64,000 nt of DNA, taken from NCBI RefSeq assembly GCF_014269205.2, contig NZ_JABWRY020000001.1, positions 3,968,001 to 4,032,000 on the forward strand. The letters run 5' to 3'. Source of the DNA: Pseudomonas kermanshahensis. GTDB lineage: Bacteria > Pseudomonadota > Gammaproteobacteria > Pseudomonadales > Pseudomonadaceae. The notes below the pieces were generated by a model. The model had not been told where the DNA came from. It searched no databases and was given only the letters and a program-made list of their open reading frames with translations. Position 1 is the first letter of the stretch. Each line of letters opens with the position of its first letter. Positions 52,052-63,200 of the stretch are shown one piece after another. The position numbers and the translations under genes were made by a program.

Positions 52052-52870
52052 ATGAAAAGAACCGCGTTCTTCATCTCCGACGGCACCGGCATCACCGCCG
52101 AGACCCTGGGGCAAAGCTTGCTCGCTCAATTCGAAAGCATTCCGTTCAACAAATTCACCCGCCCGTACATTGATACGCCAGACAAAGCGCGCACCATGGT
52201 GCAGCAAATCAACGCTGCCGCCGAGCGCGATGGTGTGCGCCCGATCATCTTCGACACCATCGTCAATCAGGACATCCGCGAGATCCTGGCGACCTCGAAT
52301 GGCTTCATGATCGACATCTTTTCGTCGTTTTTATCCCCGCTCGAGCAAGAATTGACCGCCCATTCGTCGTATTCCGTCGGCAAATCCCACTCGATTGGCG
52401 GCAACTCCAACTACATGGAGCGTATCGAGGCGGTCAACTTCGCCCTGGACAACGATGATGGCGCGCGCACGCACTACTACGACAAGGCCGACCTGATTCT
52501 GGTCGGCGTCTCGCGCTGCGGCAAGACGCCAACCTGCCTGTACATGGCCATGCAATTCGGTATTCGTGCGGCCAACTACCCGCTGACCGAAGATGACATG
52601 GAGCGCCTGCAACTGCCGGCGGTGCTGAAAAAGCACCACAGCAAGCTGTTTGGCCTGACCATCGACCCGGACCGCCTGACGGCCATCCGCCACGAGCGCA
52701 AGCCCAACAGCCGCTATTCCAGCTTTGCCCAGTGCGAGTTCGAGGTGCGCGAGGTAGAGAGCCTGTTCCGGCGGGAGAACATTCCCAATATCAATTCCAC
52801 GCATTTTTCGGTGGAAGAGATTTCGGCGAAGATTCTGGTGGAGAAAGGCGTGGAGCGCAGGTTCAAGTAA
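52052..52870 (+). CDS. ppsR: PEP synthase regulatory protein (bifunctional kinase/pyrophosphorylase)
   Basis: 272 residues from the ATG at 52052 with CAGGGTGCAA. DUF299 family: [19 protein letters not shown] at the start, P-loop-like [20 protein letters not shown] near 150 and [16 protein letters not shown] near 210. PpsR inactivates PpsA by ADP-dependent phosphorylation of a Thr and reactivates it by Pi-dependent dephosphorylation. The gene is divergent from ppsA; the 177-bp region between the two starts holds both promoters. A class D REP pair and a terminator follow. Confidence 0.96.
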   Translation: MKRTAFFISDGTGITAETLGQSLLAQFESIPFNKFTRPYIDTPDKARTMVQQINAAAERDGVRPIIFDTIVNQDIREILATSNGFMIDIFSSFLSPLEQELTAHSSYSVGKSHSIGGNSNYMERIEAVNFALDNDDGARTHYYDKADLILVGVSRCGKTPTCLYMAMQFGIRAANYPLTEDDMERLQLPAVLKKHHSKLFGLTIDPDRLTAIRHERKPNSRYSSFAQCEFEVREVESLFRRENIPNINSTHFSVEEISAKILVEKGVERRFK

Positions 52871-52871
52871 G

Positions 52872-52992
52872 CCTGTAGGAGCGGCCTTGTGTCGCGAAGG
52901 GGTGCGAAGCGCCCCCACGATTTGCGCATCAGGCTGATATCGCCGGGGGGCCGCTATGCGGCCCTTTCGCGACACAAGGCCGCTCCTACAGG
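52872..52992. repeat. REP pair (class D)
   Basis: Outer arms CCTGTAGGAGCGGCCTTGTG and its complement at the right end, with imperfect inner arms around GGGGGGCCGC. Located directly after the ppsR stop. Confidence 0.87.
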
Positions 52993-53030
52993 GACCGCGA
53001 TCACCTGCTAGGTGGGACAATTACAAGTAG

Positions 53031-53060
53031 AAAGCCCCGGCATCACTGCCGGGGCTTTTT
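53031..53060. terminator. Bidirectional terminator between ppsR and gdhB
   Basis: AAAGCCCCGGC and GCCGGGGCTTTTT with loop ATCACT. The symmetrical A and T runs fit use by the convergent genes on both sides. Confidence 0.93.
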
Positions 53061-53076
53061 CATTTCAGACCACCGA

Positions 53077-56000
53077 TCAGGACGGCACCACCACCGCCTG
53101 CCCGCTCATGGCCAGGTCGACCAGCTCGCGGTTGGCCACCGCGTACATCGCATAGTCAGTCCCGGTGGCATTGCGCAGGTCGTCCAGCATCGCGCGCCAG
53201 CGCTCGACCATCACCCGGTGTTGCTCGGCCCACAGCGCCACGCGGGCATCCATGTCCTGCGGTGCATCGACCATCTGCAGCACAGAAATGGTGATCGCCC
53301 GCTGCTGCAGGTCGATATCGTCGCGGAACGCCTCGCGGGCCAGGGCCTGCCAGTTGTTTTCCACCGGCAGGTTGCTGATCTCCTGCAGGTACCAGGTCAG
53401 GTCCAGCGAGCTGCCCACGGCGAAGAACGCCTTGGCCACCTGCGCCGGGTCATGGCCGGTCACATCCGCCGCCTCGATGATCGGCAACAAGGTGTACAGG
53501 TGGCTGGTACCGGCCACCATGCGCGCCAGCAGCTCTGGCACACCGGCGTCGACAAAGCCCTGGTAGCGCACCATCCAGCGCTCGCGGGTCGGGCCTTCCA
53601 GCAGTTCGTCGAGCTTGAGCCCCAGTTGCGCGATTTTCGGCCCGAAATGCGCGGTATCACGCCCGGCATCCTGCTCGTTGCGGCGGCTGCGCAGGAACCA
53701 GCGCGTGGCACGGCGGCCCAGGCGCATCAACTCGTCCATCAGGGTCAGCTGGATTTCGGCCGGCACCTGATAGTCCAGCGCTTCGATCTGACGGAACCAG
53801 TGCGGCAGGTGGAAGATGTCGCGCACGATCACATAGGCGCCCGCCACGTTGGCCGGGCTCATGCCGGTCGATTCCTTCAGGCGCTGGACGAAGGTGATGC
53901 CCATGTTGTTGACCAGGTCGTTGGCGATCTGGGTGCTGACGATCTCGCGTTTCAGGCGATGACGGCGCATGGACTCGGCAAACTTGCTGACCAGTGACGG
54001 CGGGAACGCGGTCTCCATGTCGCGGGTCAGGTAATCGTCGTCCGGCACCAGCGACTTCAGCAGTTGCTCCTTGAGGTCGATCTTGCTGTACGAGATCAGC
54101 ACCGACAGCTCGGCACGGGTCAGGCCCTGGCCAGCCGCCAGGCGCTCGGCCAGTTGCTCTTCGGACGGCAGGAACTCGATGGCTCGGTCGAGCTTGCCAC
54201 GCCCTTCCAGGTCCGCCATCAAGCGCTTGTATTCGGCAATCCGCTCGCGAGCGCGGCGCGCCGCCAGGGACAACGCCTGGGTCTGCTTGTAGTTGTTGCC
54301 CAGCACCAGCGCGCCGACTTCTTCGGTCATGCTGCCGAGCAACTGGTTGCGCTGCTTCTCGGTCATGTCGCCACCCTGCACCACTTCATTGAGCAGGATC
54401 TTGATATTGACCTCGTGGTCCGAGCAGTCCACGCCGCCGGCGTTGTCGATGAAGTCGGTGTTGGTCGCGCCGCCATTGAGGCCGAACTCGACCCGGCCAA
54501 GCTGGGTCATGCCCAGGTTGCCGCCCTCGCCCACCACCTTGCAGCGCAGCTCGTTGCCGTTGACGCGCAGGGCGTCGTTGGCCTTGTCGCCGACATCGGC
54601 GTGGCTCTCGCTGCTGGCCTTGACATAAGTGCCGATGCCGCCGTTCCACAGCAGGTCGACTGGCGCCTTGAGCAGGGCATTGAGCAGCTCGGTCGGGGTC
54701 AGGCGGTCGGCTTCGATGGCAAAGCGTTCTTTCATCTGCGGGCTGATGGCAATGCTCTTGGCACTGCGCGGGAAGATCCCCCCGCCTTCGGACATGATGC
54801 TGGTGTCGTAGTCGCTCCAGGCCGAACGTGGCAGGTCGAACAGGCGCTTGCGCTCGGCGAAGCTGTTGGCCGGCTCCGGGTTCGGGTCGATGAAGATGTG
54901 CAGGTGGTTGAACGCCGCCACCAGCTTGAGTTTGTCGGACATCAGCAAGCCATTGCCGAACACGTCGCCGGCCATGTCGCCGACCCCGATCACGGTAATC
55001 GGGTCTTCCTGCACGTTGATGCCGCGCTCGCGGAAATGGCGCTGCACGCCCACCCAGGCGCCACGGGCGGTGATGCCCATCTTCTTGTGGTCATAACCGG
55101 CCGAGCCGCCCGAGGCAAAGGCGTCGCCCAGCCAGAAGCCGTAATCGATGGCGATGCCGTTGGCGATGTCCGAGAACGTCGCGGTGCCCTTGTCGGCGGC
55201 CACCACCAGGTACGGATCGTCTTCATCGTGCCGCACCACGTTGGCCGGCGGCACCACGCCCCCGTCCTTGAGGTTGTCGGTGATGTCGAGCAGGCCAGAA
55301 ATGAAGATGCGGTAGCAGGCAATGCCTTCGGCAGCGATCTCGTCACGGCTGCCGCCCAGGGGCAGGCGGCGCGGCAGGAAGCCGCCTTTGGCGCCGACTG
55401 GCACGATGACCGAGTTCTTCACCTGCTGGGCCTTGACCAGGCCGAGCACCTCGGTGCGGAAGTCTTCCTCACGGTCCGACCAGCGCAGGCCGCCACGGGC
55501 GACGTTGCCAAAGCGCAGGTGCACGCCTTCGACCCGAGGCGAATAAACGAAGATCTCGAACTTGGGTACCGGCTTTGGCAGCTCGGGGATCAGCTTGGGG
55601 TTGAACTTGAAGCTGAAGTACGACTTGTTGTGGCCGTTGGCATCGGGCTGGTAGAAGTTGGTGCGCAGGGTGGCCTTGATCAGGTCCAGGTAGCGACGCA
55701 GGATGCGGTCTTCATTGAGCACCTGAACATCGTCCAGCGCCGTCAAGATCGCCTGTTCCAGACGCTGCTGCTTGTCGTCCAGGTCGTCTTGGGTCAGTTT
55801 GCGCGCCAGGTAGAAGCGGGTCTTGAACAACCGGGTCAGTTCGCGGGCGATACCGGTGTGGTTGTTCAAGGTGCTGGCGATGTAGCCCAGGTCGAAGCCC
55901 AGGCGGATCTGCTTGAGGTAACGGGCATACGCACGCAGCAGCGCCACATCGCGCCACGGCAAGCCGGCGGTCAGCACCAGGCGGTTGAAGGCGTCGTTCT

Positions 56001-57942
56001 CGGCATCGCCGCGGACGATGTGGATGAAGGCGTCCTGTAGGGTGTCGTTGAGCTGCTGGATATCCAGGCTCAGGCCTTCGCTGTAGGTGAAGGCGAAGTC
56101 ATGGATCCAGTACTCACGGCCATTGGCGTGGCGCAGGCGATACGGGAACTCGCCAAGCACGCGCAAACCGAGGTTTTCCAGAATCGGCAAGACATCGGAC
56201 AGCGCCAGCGGGGTGTCGGCGTGGTACAGCTTGCAATGCAGGGTACGCTCGCCGACCTGGGTCAGCGGCTGGTAGAAGCTCATGGCCAGCGGCTTGCTTT
56301 CAGACAACCCCAGCACATGCTGCAGGTCGACCACGGCCGAGTGCGCCGCGAAGCGCTCGCGGTAGCCCGCCGGGAAGCCTTTGGGGAAGTCGGCCAGGAT
56401 GTTGGTGCCTTGGGCTTCGCCGAAGTTCTCTACCACCAGGGTCGAGTAATCGTCCTGCCACGAGCGGCAAGCCTGGATCACTTCGTTTTCCAGCTGCTGC
56501 GGGTCGATGTCGATGCGGTTCTTCGGGTCGACCCGCAAAATCAGCTGCACGCGCGCCAGCACCGATTCGGAGAAGAAGGTCCAGAACTCGCAGTCGCTGG
56601 CTTTGAGGCGCTCCATCAGCACCTGCTGGATCTTCTGCCGCACTTCGGTGGAATAGACCTCGCGCGGCACATAGGCCAGGCAGTAGCAGAAGCGGCCATA
56701 AGGGTCTTTGCGCAAGAACACGCGAATCTTGTTGCGTTCCTGGATCTGCACGATGGCCATGACCGTGCTGAACAGCTCGTCGATCGGGGTCTGGAACAGG
56801 TCGTCGCGCGGCAGCACTTCGAGCACCTGGGCCAGTTCCTTGCCCAAGTGAGCCTTGGGGTCGAAGCCCGAACGGCGCTCGACTTCGGCCACCTTGACCC
56901 GAATGTACGGGATGGCGTGCACGCTCTCGCCATACACCGAGGAGGTGTACAAGCCCATGAAGCGGTGTTCCTTGACCACCTTGCCATCCGCGTCCAGCTG
57001 GCGGATCGACACGTAGTCCGGGTAGGCCGGGCGGTGCACGCGGCTGGGCAGCGCGGCCTTGGCGAAGGACAGCAGCAGCGGCTCGTTGAGGTAGGCCACG
57101 GCGTAGTCTTCGATACGCAGTTCTTCAGGCGTCAGCCCCACGCGCAGGCGCCGTGGCAGGCCGAGGAACGACTGTTCGTCGTAGACCATCTGGCCGCCAT
57201 CGCTGCCGCCCTGGACGGTGAATTCTTCGTAGCCGAGGAAGGTGAAATGGTTGTCCAGCAGCCACTCGAGAAACGCCTTCACCTCGCCTTTGTCATGCTG
57301 CGCCGGGCCGAACGCGGTCTGTTCCACCCGCGCCACGACTTCGCGCAGCTTGGCCTTCATCGGTTCGAAATCGGCGACCGCCACCCGCACTTCGGCCAGC
57401 ACTTGTTCGATTTCACGGGCCAGCACCGTCAGTTCAGCGGCGTTGGCGCAGCGGTCGATCTCCAGGTACATCAGCGACTCATGGCGCACGCCTTCGCCGT
57501 GGGTACCCTTGGGCAGCAGCTCCAGCAGCTCGCCTTTGGCACCGCGGCGTACGCTCAGTACCGTGGTTTGCAGGGTGTGGATGCTGTAGCCCCGGCGGTT
57601 GAGCTCGGTGCGCACCGAGTCGACCAGGAAGGGTAAATCGTGGTGCAGCACCTCGACCACGGTGTGGGTCGACTGCCAGCCGTTGCGTTCGTAATCAGGG
57701 TTGTACACCCGCACTTGAGGTTGTTCGGCGTCGAAGCGCTCGATGATGCGCCAGGCAGAAAGGGTACAGCCAGCCAGGTCGGAAAGCCTGCGCTGGGTGA
57801 GTTCGTCCATAGAGATGATGCCGAAGAACTGTTCGGCGAACAGCGCCACTTGTGGCAGTGCCTGTTCGCTGATGTGCTGCGCCAGAGCCGCTTGCAGTTG
57901 ATGCTGGAAGTCGGCCTTGCTGGCTGCGGTGAAAAACGCCAT
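53077..57942 (-). CDS. gdhB: NAD-dependent glutamate dehydrogenase, 180-kDa class
   Basis: 1621 residues from the ATG at 57942 (MAFFTAASKADF) with GGAGTACCACAG ahead; the open frame to 58062 adds 40 unlikely residues. The enzyme degrades glutamate to 2-oxoglutarate and ammonium. The N-terminal half carries ACT-like regulatory regions (HDLPFLVDSVRTELNRRGY). The catalytic core is central: RFGNVARGGLRWSDREEDFR near 855, GAKGGFLPRR near 895, SEGGGIFPRSAKSIAI near 1055, NAD fold VVGEGGNLGMTQLGRVEF near 1140. The very long C-terminal part is typical of this class. Length and order are complete; no frameshift. Confidence 0.96.
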   Translation of the reverse strand: MAFFTAASKADFQHQLQAALAQHISEQALPQVALFAEQFFGIISMDELTQRRLSDLAGCTLSAWRIIERFDAEQPQVRVYNPDYERNGWQSTHTVVEVLHHDLPFLVDSVRTELNRRGYSIHTLQTTVLSVRRGAKGELLELLPKGTHGEGVRHESLMYLEIDRCANAAELTVLAREIEQVLAEVRVAVADFEPMKAKLREVVARVEQTAFGPAQHDKGEVKAFLEWLLDNHFTFLGYEEFTVQGGSDGGQMVYDEQSFLGLPRRLRVGLTPEELRIEDYAVAYLNEPLLLSFAKAALPSRVHRPAYPDYVSIRQLDADGKVVKEHRFMGLYTSSVYGESVHAIPYIRVKVAEVERRSGFDPKAHLGKELAQVLEVLPRDDLFQTPIDELFSTVMAIVQIQERNKIRVFLRKDPYGRFCYCLAYVPREVYSTEVRQKIQQVLMERLKASDCEFWTFFSESVLARVQLILRVDPKNRIDIDPQQLENEVIQACRSWQDDYSTLVVENFGEAQGTNILADFPKGFPAGYRERFAAHSAVVDLQHVLGLSESKPLAMSFYQPLTQVGERTLHCKLYHADTPLALSDVLPILENLGLRVLGEFPYRLRHANGREYWIHDFAFTYSEGLSLDIQQLNDTLQDAFIHIVRGDAENDAFNRLVLTAGLPWRDVALLRAYARYLKQIRLGFDLGYIASTLNNHTGIARELTRLFKTRFYLARKLTQDDLDDKQQRLEQAILTALDDVQVLNEDRILRRYLDLIKATLRTNFYQPDANGHNKSYFSFKFNPKLIPELPKPVPKFEIFVYSPRVEGVHLRFGNVARGGLRWSDREEDFRTEVLGLVKAQQVKNSVIVPVGAKGGFLPRRLPLGGSRDEIAAEGIACYRIFISGLLDITDNLKDGGVVPPANVVRHDEDDPYLVVAADKGTATFSDIANGIAIDYGFWLGDAFASGGSAGYDHKKMGITARGAWVGVQRHFRERGINVQEDPITVIGVGDMAGDVFGNGLLMSDKLKLVAAFNHLHIFIDPNPEPANSFAERKRLFDLPRSAWSDYDTSIMSEGGGIFPRSAKSIAISPQMKERFAIEADRLTPTELLNALLKAPVDLLWNGGIGTYVKASSESHADVGDKANDALRVNGNELRCKVVGEGGNLGMTQLGRVEFGLNGGATNTDFIDNAGGVDCSDHEVNIKILLNEVVQGGDMTEKQRNQLLGSMTEEVGALVLGNNYKQTQALSLAARRARERIAEYKRLMADLEGRGKLDRAIEFLPSEEQLAERLAAGQGLTRAELSVLISYSKIDLKEQLLKSLVPDDDYLTRDMETAFPPSLVSKFAESMRRHRLKREIVSTQIANDLVNNMGITFVQRLKESTGMSPANVAGAYVIVRDIFHLPHWFRQIEALDYQVPAEIQLTLMDELMRLGRRATRWFLRSRRNEQDAGRDTAHFGPKIAQLGLKLDELLEGPTRERWMVRYQGFVDAGVPELLARMVAGTSHLYTLLPIIEAADVTGHDPAQVAKAFFAVGSSLDLTWYLQEISNLPVENNWQALAREAFRDDIDLQQRAITISVLQMVDAPQDMDARVALWAEQHRVMVERWRAMLDDLRNATGTDYAMYAVANRELVDLAMSGQAVVVPS

Positions 57943-58273
57943 CTGTGGTACTCCGCTTGGGCTTTGTAATAATTGAAGCGTCGCTCGCGTGCGCCGTGTA
58001 CGGATCAACAATAGCCAACCCGTGGCATGGCGGACGGTTATAACCAGGCGTTGGACGTGCACAGCACGCCCAGGGCTCGCCGAAGCTTAACGACTGAGTA
58101 GTCACCAACGCTTGCAGCGCTGCGACAATTTCGGTCAAGGGGGGGTAACTTTACGTTTATGGATACGTGCAAGACTGTCAGAATTCCCTTCCGTTTCCTT
58201 TGACCCGAGCCTGTCCATGCAAATCAAGACCGCCCTGCTCTTCGCCACCCCTTGCGATGACGAGGAAGACAAC

Positions 58274-58570
58274 ATGGCGACCCTCTGCTGCCACAGCGAC
58301 AAGGGTCAGATGTTCCTGCTTACCCGTTACCCGGATGAAGACACGGTCGACTTGACCCTGGATGACGAGCCGTCGACGCTGGACGGGCTGAAAGTGACCC
58401 TGAGCGCCCAGCGCCTGCTGATCGAAGTGGCCTCCGGGGACCGCGATGCGCTGAGGGGGGATGAAGCGCTGGAGATCATCCTGACCAGCGAACTGAGCGA
58501 CCTGGACGAGGTGAAGGATACGCTGCAGAACATTCTTGAGGGGACGGGGACGTTTGTCTGCGAGGTTTGA
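58274..58570 (+). CDS. Conserved small acidic protein of unknown function
   Basis: 98 residues from the ATG at 58274, chosen for its GACGAGGAAGACAAC binding site; an ATG at 58217 would add 19 residues but has no such site. I do not recognise a domain. The protein is acidic (many Asp/Glu, for example RYPDEDTVDLTLDDEPSTLDG) with alternating strands and a closing helix (SDLDEVKDTLQNILEGTGT). No signal peptide or membrane segment. It is divergent from gdhB, with 331 bp between the two starts (57943-58273) in which I see no other feature. Confidence 0.7.
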   Translation: MATLCCHSDKGQMFLLTRYPDEDTVDLTLDDEPSTLDGLKVTLSAQRLLIEVASGDRDALRGDEALEIILTSELSDLDEVKDTLQNILEGTGTFVCEV

Positions 58571-58629
58571 GGGCGCAGCCCGATGGGAGCAACTGTTTAG
58601 CTCGGGTTTGTAAAGACGGCGTGCCCCCT

Positions 58630-58654
58630 GTGGGAGCGGGCTTGTCCCGCGAAC
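58630..58654. repeat. Single REP unit (class B) beside a pseudogene
   Basis: GTGGGAGCGGGCTTGTCCCG, then CGAAC, is one arm of the class B REP; its partner arm is not found downstream. It is followed by ACGGACGAAGCCCGTGCC and then, about 50 bp on, by the broken start of a polyamine-binding protein gene. Confidence 0.7.
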
Positions 58655-58703
58655 ACGGACGAAGCCCGTGCCACCCACCGCGGCGGCCGCTTCGCGGGGC
58701 GAG

Positions 58704-59516
58704 GAACTCGATCGCAGCGAGCTGCCCAACTGGCACAACCTCGACCCCAAGCTGATGCAGTTGCTGGAAACCAGCGACCCCGGCAACCGCCATGCCATCC
58801 CCTACATGTGGGTGACCACGGGTATCGGCTACAACGTCGACAAGATCAAGGCCATCTTCGGCACTGCCGATGTCACTCAGTCCTGGCAAATGCTGTTCAA
58901 CCCGGACAACATCCGCAAGCTGAGCGCCTGTGGCGTGGCGTTTCTCGACAACCCGACGCAGGTGTTGCCGATCACCCTCAAGGTGCTGGGGCTCGACCCA
59001 CACAGCCAGCGCCCTGAAGACCTGAAAAAAGCCGAGGCGGCGCTGATGGCTATCCGCCCTTCCATCAGCTACTTCCACCCATCCAAGTACGTCAGCGACT
59101 TGGCCAACGGCAACATCTGCGTTGCGATCGGTTTCAGCGGCGATGTGCTGCAAGCGATGAACAGCGCGCAACAGGCGAACAACGGCGTGCACCTGGGCTA
59201 CAGCATTCCCCGTGAAGGCTCGACGGTGGCGGTGGACATGGTGGTGATTCCCAAAGCTGCGCCGCACCTGGACGCGGCCTATGCCTACCTGAACTACCTG
59301 CTCGACCCCCAGGTCATGGCGCATATCAGCAACGCGGTGAAGTACCCGAATGGCAATGCGGCGTCATTACCCTATGTAGACGCGGCGCTGCGTGACAACC
59401 CGGCGGTGTACCCACCCCAGGCCGTGCTGGATACGCTATTCCCCATCCAGACCCTGTCACCGGCAGGCATGCGCTTGAGCACCCGGCTGTGGACCCGGGT
59501 GATCAGCGGCAAGTGA
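58704..59516 (+). pseudogene. 5'-truncated polyamine ABC transporter substrate-binding protein (PotF-like)
   Basis: About 270 residues align with the C-terminal two thirds of PotF/SpuD-type proteins: ELDRSELPNWHNLDPKLMQ at the break, then PYMWVTTGIGYNVDKI, NPDNIRKLSACGVAFLD and later SIPREGSTVAVDMVVIPKAA. The signal peptide and roughly the first 100 residues of the periplasmic protein are missing. The frame is open back to 58668, but that part (MPPTAAAASRG) is REP-related GC-rich sequence without a ribosome binding site. No permease or ATPase genes are near. It is a remnant, although the remaining frame is still intact. Confidence 0.82.
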
Positions 59517-59535
59517 GCGCTGCGGGGGGCTGCTG

Positions 59536-59901
59536 CTACTCGACGAGCTCGACGTAGCGGGATTCGCCACCCCCCGTCGCCCCCGACAACCAGCCCCAAA
59601 CGAAGTGCAGCGTGGTGCGACCGGCTTGATCGAGCCCCACCGTACCGCGCGACCAGCCGGCCAGCATTTCACCTTCGGTGGTCAAACACTGAAAAAGAAG
59701 CTCGATCGTGTCGAGGCCTGTAACACGGCCTACCTGATTGCCAATCCGGATCCTGCCGCCCTGATAGTGGCTGGTTATGGCGTTTCCATCGACAACGTAA
59801 TGAAAGACCGTGCCAGCACCGGAGAGCCCTTGTGCATTGTTCGCTACCGCGAATCGGCGATTGTGCAGGCGCTCGGCGACGGGTGAAAAAGCAGTGTCCA
59901 T
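59536..59901 (-). CDS. Small conserved beta-rich protein (often annotated n-acetylglutamate synthase-like)
   Basis: 121 residues from the ATG at 59901, with AAGGACACGACACTG ahead; an ATG at 59931 would add 10 residues. The pattern TVFHYVVDGNAITSHYQGGRI, then LDTIELLFQCLTTEGEMLAG and HFVWGWLSGATGGGESRYVE, resembles a family of 110-130-residue proteins given the database name n-acetylglutamate synthase without biochemical proof. The sequence suggests a single beta-barrel, soluble. No operon partner. Function should be regarded as unknown. Confidence 0.75.
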   Translation of the reverse strand: MDTAFSPVAERLHNRRFAVANNAQGLSGAGTVFHYVVDGNAITSHYQGGRIRIGNQVGRVTGLDTIELLFQCLTTEGEMLAGWSRGTVGLDQAGRTTLHFVWGWLSGATGGGESRYVELVE

Positions 59902-60042
59902 CAGTGTCGTGTCCTTCCAGTGAGAGTCCATTTTGGCCTACGCGCACCTTAAACCAGAACGTGCCTTATCGGGCATCTGCGCGACTGTTCCTCTGGGCTG
60001 GGCTGTCACACAGAGAACAAACATCGCAAGCGAGCCCACAAT

Positions 60043-60131
60043 CCTGTGGGAGCCGGCTTGCCGGCGATGCAGGCACCGCGGTGTAGGGCACCGGCTTTGC
60101 CGGTGATCGCCGGCAAGCCAGCTCCCACAGG
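60043..60131. repeat. REP pair (class C)
   Basis: The 26-bp arms 60043-60068 and 60106-60131 share CCTGTGGGAGCCGGCTTGCC and complement with one difference. The spacer contains another hairpin, ACCGGC/GCCGGT near 60090-60104. It lies in the 328-bp gap 59902-60229, which otherwise holds only the 60185-60203 hairpin. Confidence 0.85.
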
Positions 60132-60184
60132 TCCCTACTAAATCAATTAGTTATGTGTTGGATGACAGCGGGACTGCCCCGCAA

Positions 60185-60203
60185 GCACCGGCGAAGCCGG
60201 TGC
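60185..60203. repeat. GC-rich hairpin downstream of the RND gene
   Basis: GCACCGGC-GAA-GCCGGTGC, perfect 8-bp arms, 27 bp after the RND stop on the minus strand. There is no T-run, so its use as a terminator is uncertain; it may be a degenerate REP unit. Confidence 0.55.
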
Positions 60204-60229
60204 CATGCAATGCGGCGCCGGATGATCAC

Positions 60230-63200
60230 TCAAGGCACACTCACCCCAACGCTCCGCTCGGCGTCTGCCAGTTGCTGTTTACGCAGGGTGGTCAGCCGGT
60301 GATCTCGCGCCAGCCAGGTGTAGATCGCCGGCAGCACGAACAAGGTGAACAGCGTGCCGATCAACATGCCGCAGACGATCACCACACCCAGCCCAAAGCG
60401 GCTGTTGGCCCCTGCGCCACTGGCAAATAACAGCGGTATCACACCGAAGGTCATCGCCGCCGTGGTCATCAACACCGGGCGCAGGCGAATTTGCGCGGCG
60501 CGCATAATGGCCGCCGCACGGTCAAGGTTGTCGCGCACCTGAATCTCGTTGGCGAACTCCACCATCAGAATGCCGTGCTTGCTGATCAGCCCGATCAGCG
60601 TGACCAAGCCAATCTGCGTATAGATGTTCAACGTGGCCCAGCCCAGCGCCAGCGGCAGCAACGCACCGCAGATCGACAACGGTACGGTCACCAGGATGAT
60701 CAGCGGGTCCACCAGGCTTTCATACTGCGCGGCCAGCACCAGGTAGATCACCACCAAGGCCGCAAGAAAGGCCCACATGAGGGCAAAGCCTTCCTGCACA
60801 TACTGGCGTGACTCCGATTGCCAATCATGGCTGAAACCGGGCGGCAACTCGGCGGCAAGCTGCTGCAGAAATGCCACGGCCTTGCCCATTGAGACACCGG
60901 GCGCGGGGATGGCCTGCAGGGTGCTTGCGTTCTGCTGGTCGAATTGCAAAAGGCGGTTAGGCGCGACCTGCAGGTCCAGGCGCACCACCGTGGACAACGG
61001 CACCAGGCTGCCATCTTCGGCCCGCACGTACTGGCGATTCAGGGCCGACGGGGTCAGGCGCTGGTCCTGGATGCTTTGCGGGATCACGTCATAGGCGCGA
61101 CCGAACAGGGCAAAGCGGTTCAGGTACTGCTCGCCCACCAGCACGCCCAGCGACTCGCCGATGTCTTGCATGCTGATCCCCAGGCTGGCGGCCTTGGCGC
61201 GGTCGATGCTGACCTTGACCACCGGGTTGTTGTAGTCCAGGTCACTGTCCACCACGCTGAACAAACCGCTCTCGCGGGCGCGCTGCTTGAGCACTTCCAT
61301 GGTCTGGTACAGCACCGGGTAATCCTGGGCACTGCGCAACACCATCTGTACCGGCAAGCCACCACTGGAACCTGGCAACGACGCCACCTGGAAGGCGAAG
61401 ATGCTGCTGCCCTCGATGTCCGCGACCGCCTGTTGCAGCTGCGCTTGGATTTGCGCGGCAGAGCGCTCGCGCTGCTGCCATGCACTGAGGTTGATGCCAC
61501 CGAAGCTGGCCGCCGTCCCGTCGGTGCCGTTGATGATCCAGGTGTCGGTGGTTTCGGGAATCGATTTCATCACCTGGTCGAGTTTGCTGGCAAAGCGCTC
61601 GACGTAGTCCAGGCTTGCCTGTTGCGGCGACTTGATTGCCGTCAGCACGGCCGCCTGGTCCTCCGGCGGTGCGAGCTCGCGCTGTGGCAACAGGTACAGC
61701 CAGGGCAGGCTTAGGCAAACCAGCAGGGCCACACCAGCACTGAGCCAGCGCCGCGCCAAGGTAAACGCCAAGGCCTGGGCATAGGCCGCTGTGAGCGCAG
61801 CGAACACCCTTTCGGCGAACTGGGCCATGGCCCCATCCTGCTGGCCGGGTTTGAGCAGCAACGAACTCATCACCGGCGACAAGGTCAGTGCAACGACACC
61901 CGAAACGATCACCGCCCCCGCCAAGGTCAAGGCAAATTCACGGAACAACGTGCCGGTCAGGCCCCCCATCAAGCCGATGGGCGCGTACACGGCGGCCAGG
62001 GTCAGGGTCATGGCGATCACCGGCCCGGCGATTTCGCGTGCACCGGCCAACGCCGCCGCCACCGGTGTCTGCCCTTCTTCGATATGACGGTGCACGTTCT
62101 CCACCACCACGATGGCATCGTCCACCACCAGGCCGATGGCCAGCACCATCGCCAGCAAGGTCAACAGGTTGAGGCTGAAGCCGAACGCCAGCATCAACCC
62201 CGCTGCACCCAGCATCGACAACGGAATGGCCACCACCGCGATCACCACGCTGCGCAGTGACCCCAGGCACAGCCAGATCACCAGCACGACGATCAGCATC
62301 GCTTCCACCAGCGTGCGCAACACTTCTTCGATCGAAGCCTCGATGAAACGCGCAGTCTCATAGGCCAGCGCCACCTTCACGCCGGGCGGGAGCGTTTGCT
62401 GGATCTGCGGCAACAATTCGCGAATGCCGTCGACGATGACCAGTGGGTTGCCCGATGGCGTGGGGAACAACCCCAAGTGCACAGCGGGTTTGCCATCCAT
62501 AGTGGCACTGGTGCGGGTGGCCGCCGCGCTCAGTTCGACAGTGCCCACGTCACGCAGGCGCACAAGGTCGGTGCCGTCGTTGCGGATGATCAGGTCACGG
62601 AAGTCCTCGACGCGGGTCAGGTCGGTGTCGACCTGGATATCGGCCAGCACGAACTGCCCGCGCACCTGCCCAGGGGTGGCCTGGTAATTGTTGGCCCGCA
62701 CCGCTTGGGCGACGTCGGCAGCCGTCACCCCGCGCCCGGCCATCTGCTCGCTGTCGAGCCACAGGCGCATGGCCAGGCTCTGCCCGCCGAACGTCTGCAC
62801 CTTGGCCACGCCGTCGATCCCCGAAAGCAGCGGCTCAACCACCCGCGACAGGTAGTCACTGAGTTCTGGGATGGACAGGGTCTGGCTGGAGAAGCCGACA
62901 TACGCCACCGCCGTGGAGTCACCTGCAGACAGCTCCACCACCGGGTCGTAGGCTTTCTCGGGCAAGCGGTAGCGCACTTGGTTGACCTTGGCCATGGTCT
63001 CGGCCAGCGCCTGGGTCGGGTCTCGGTTGAGCAGCATGCGCAGGGTAATCAGGCTACGCCCCTGCAACGATGATGACGACATGAAGTCAACGCCCTCAAC
63101 CGAAGAAACCGCCTGGCTGATCGGCTGGGTCACAAAGCCTTGCATGAGTTCGGCGGAGGCGCCGGGGTAGTCGGTACTGATGGTGATGGTCGCGCTCTCC

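Noticed and set aside
54064..56040. 658-residue plus-strand ORF opposite gdhB
   Set aside because: Shadow frame within the well-supported glutamate dehydrogenase gene.
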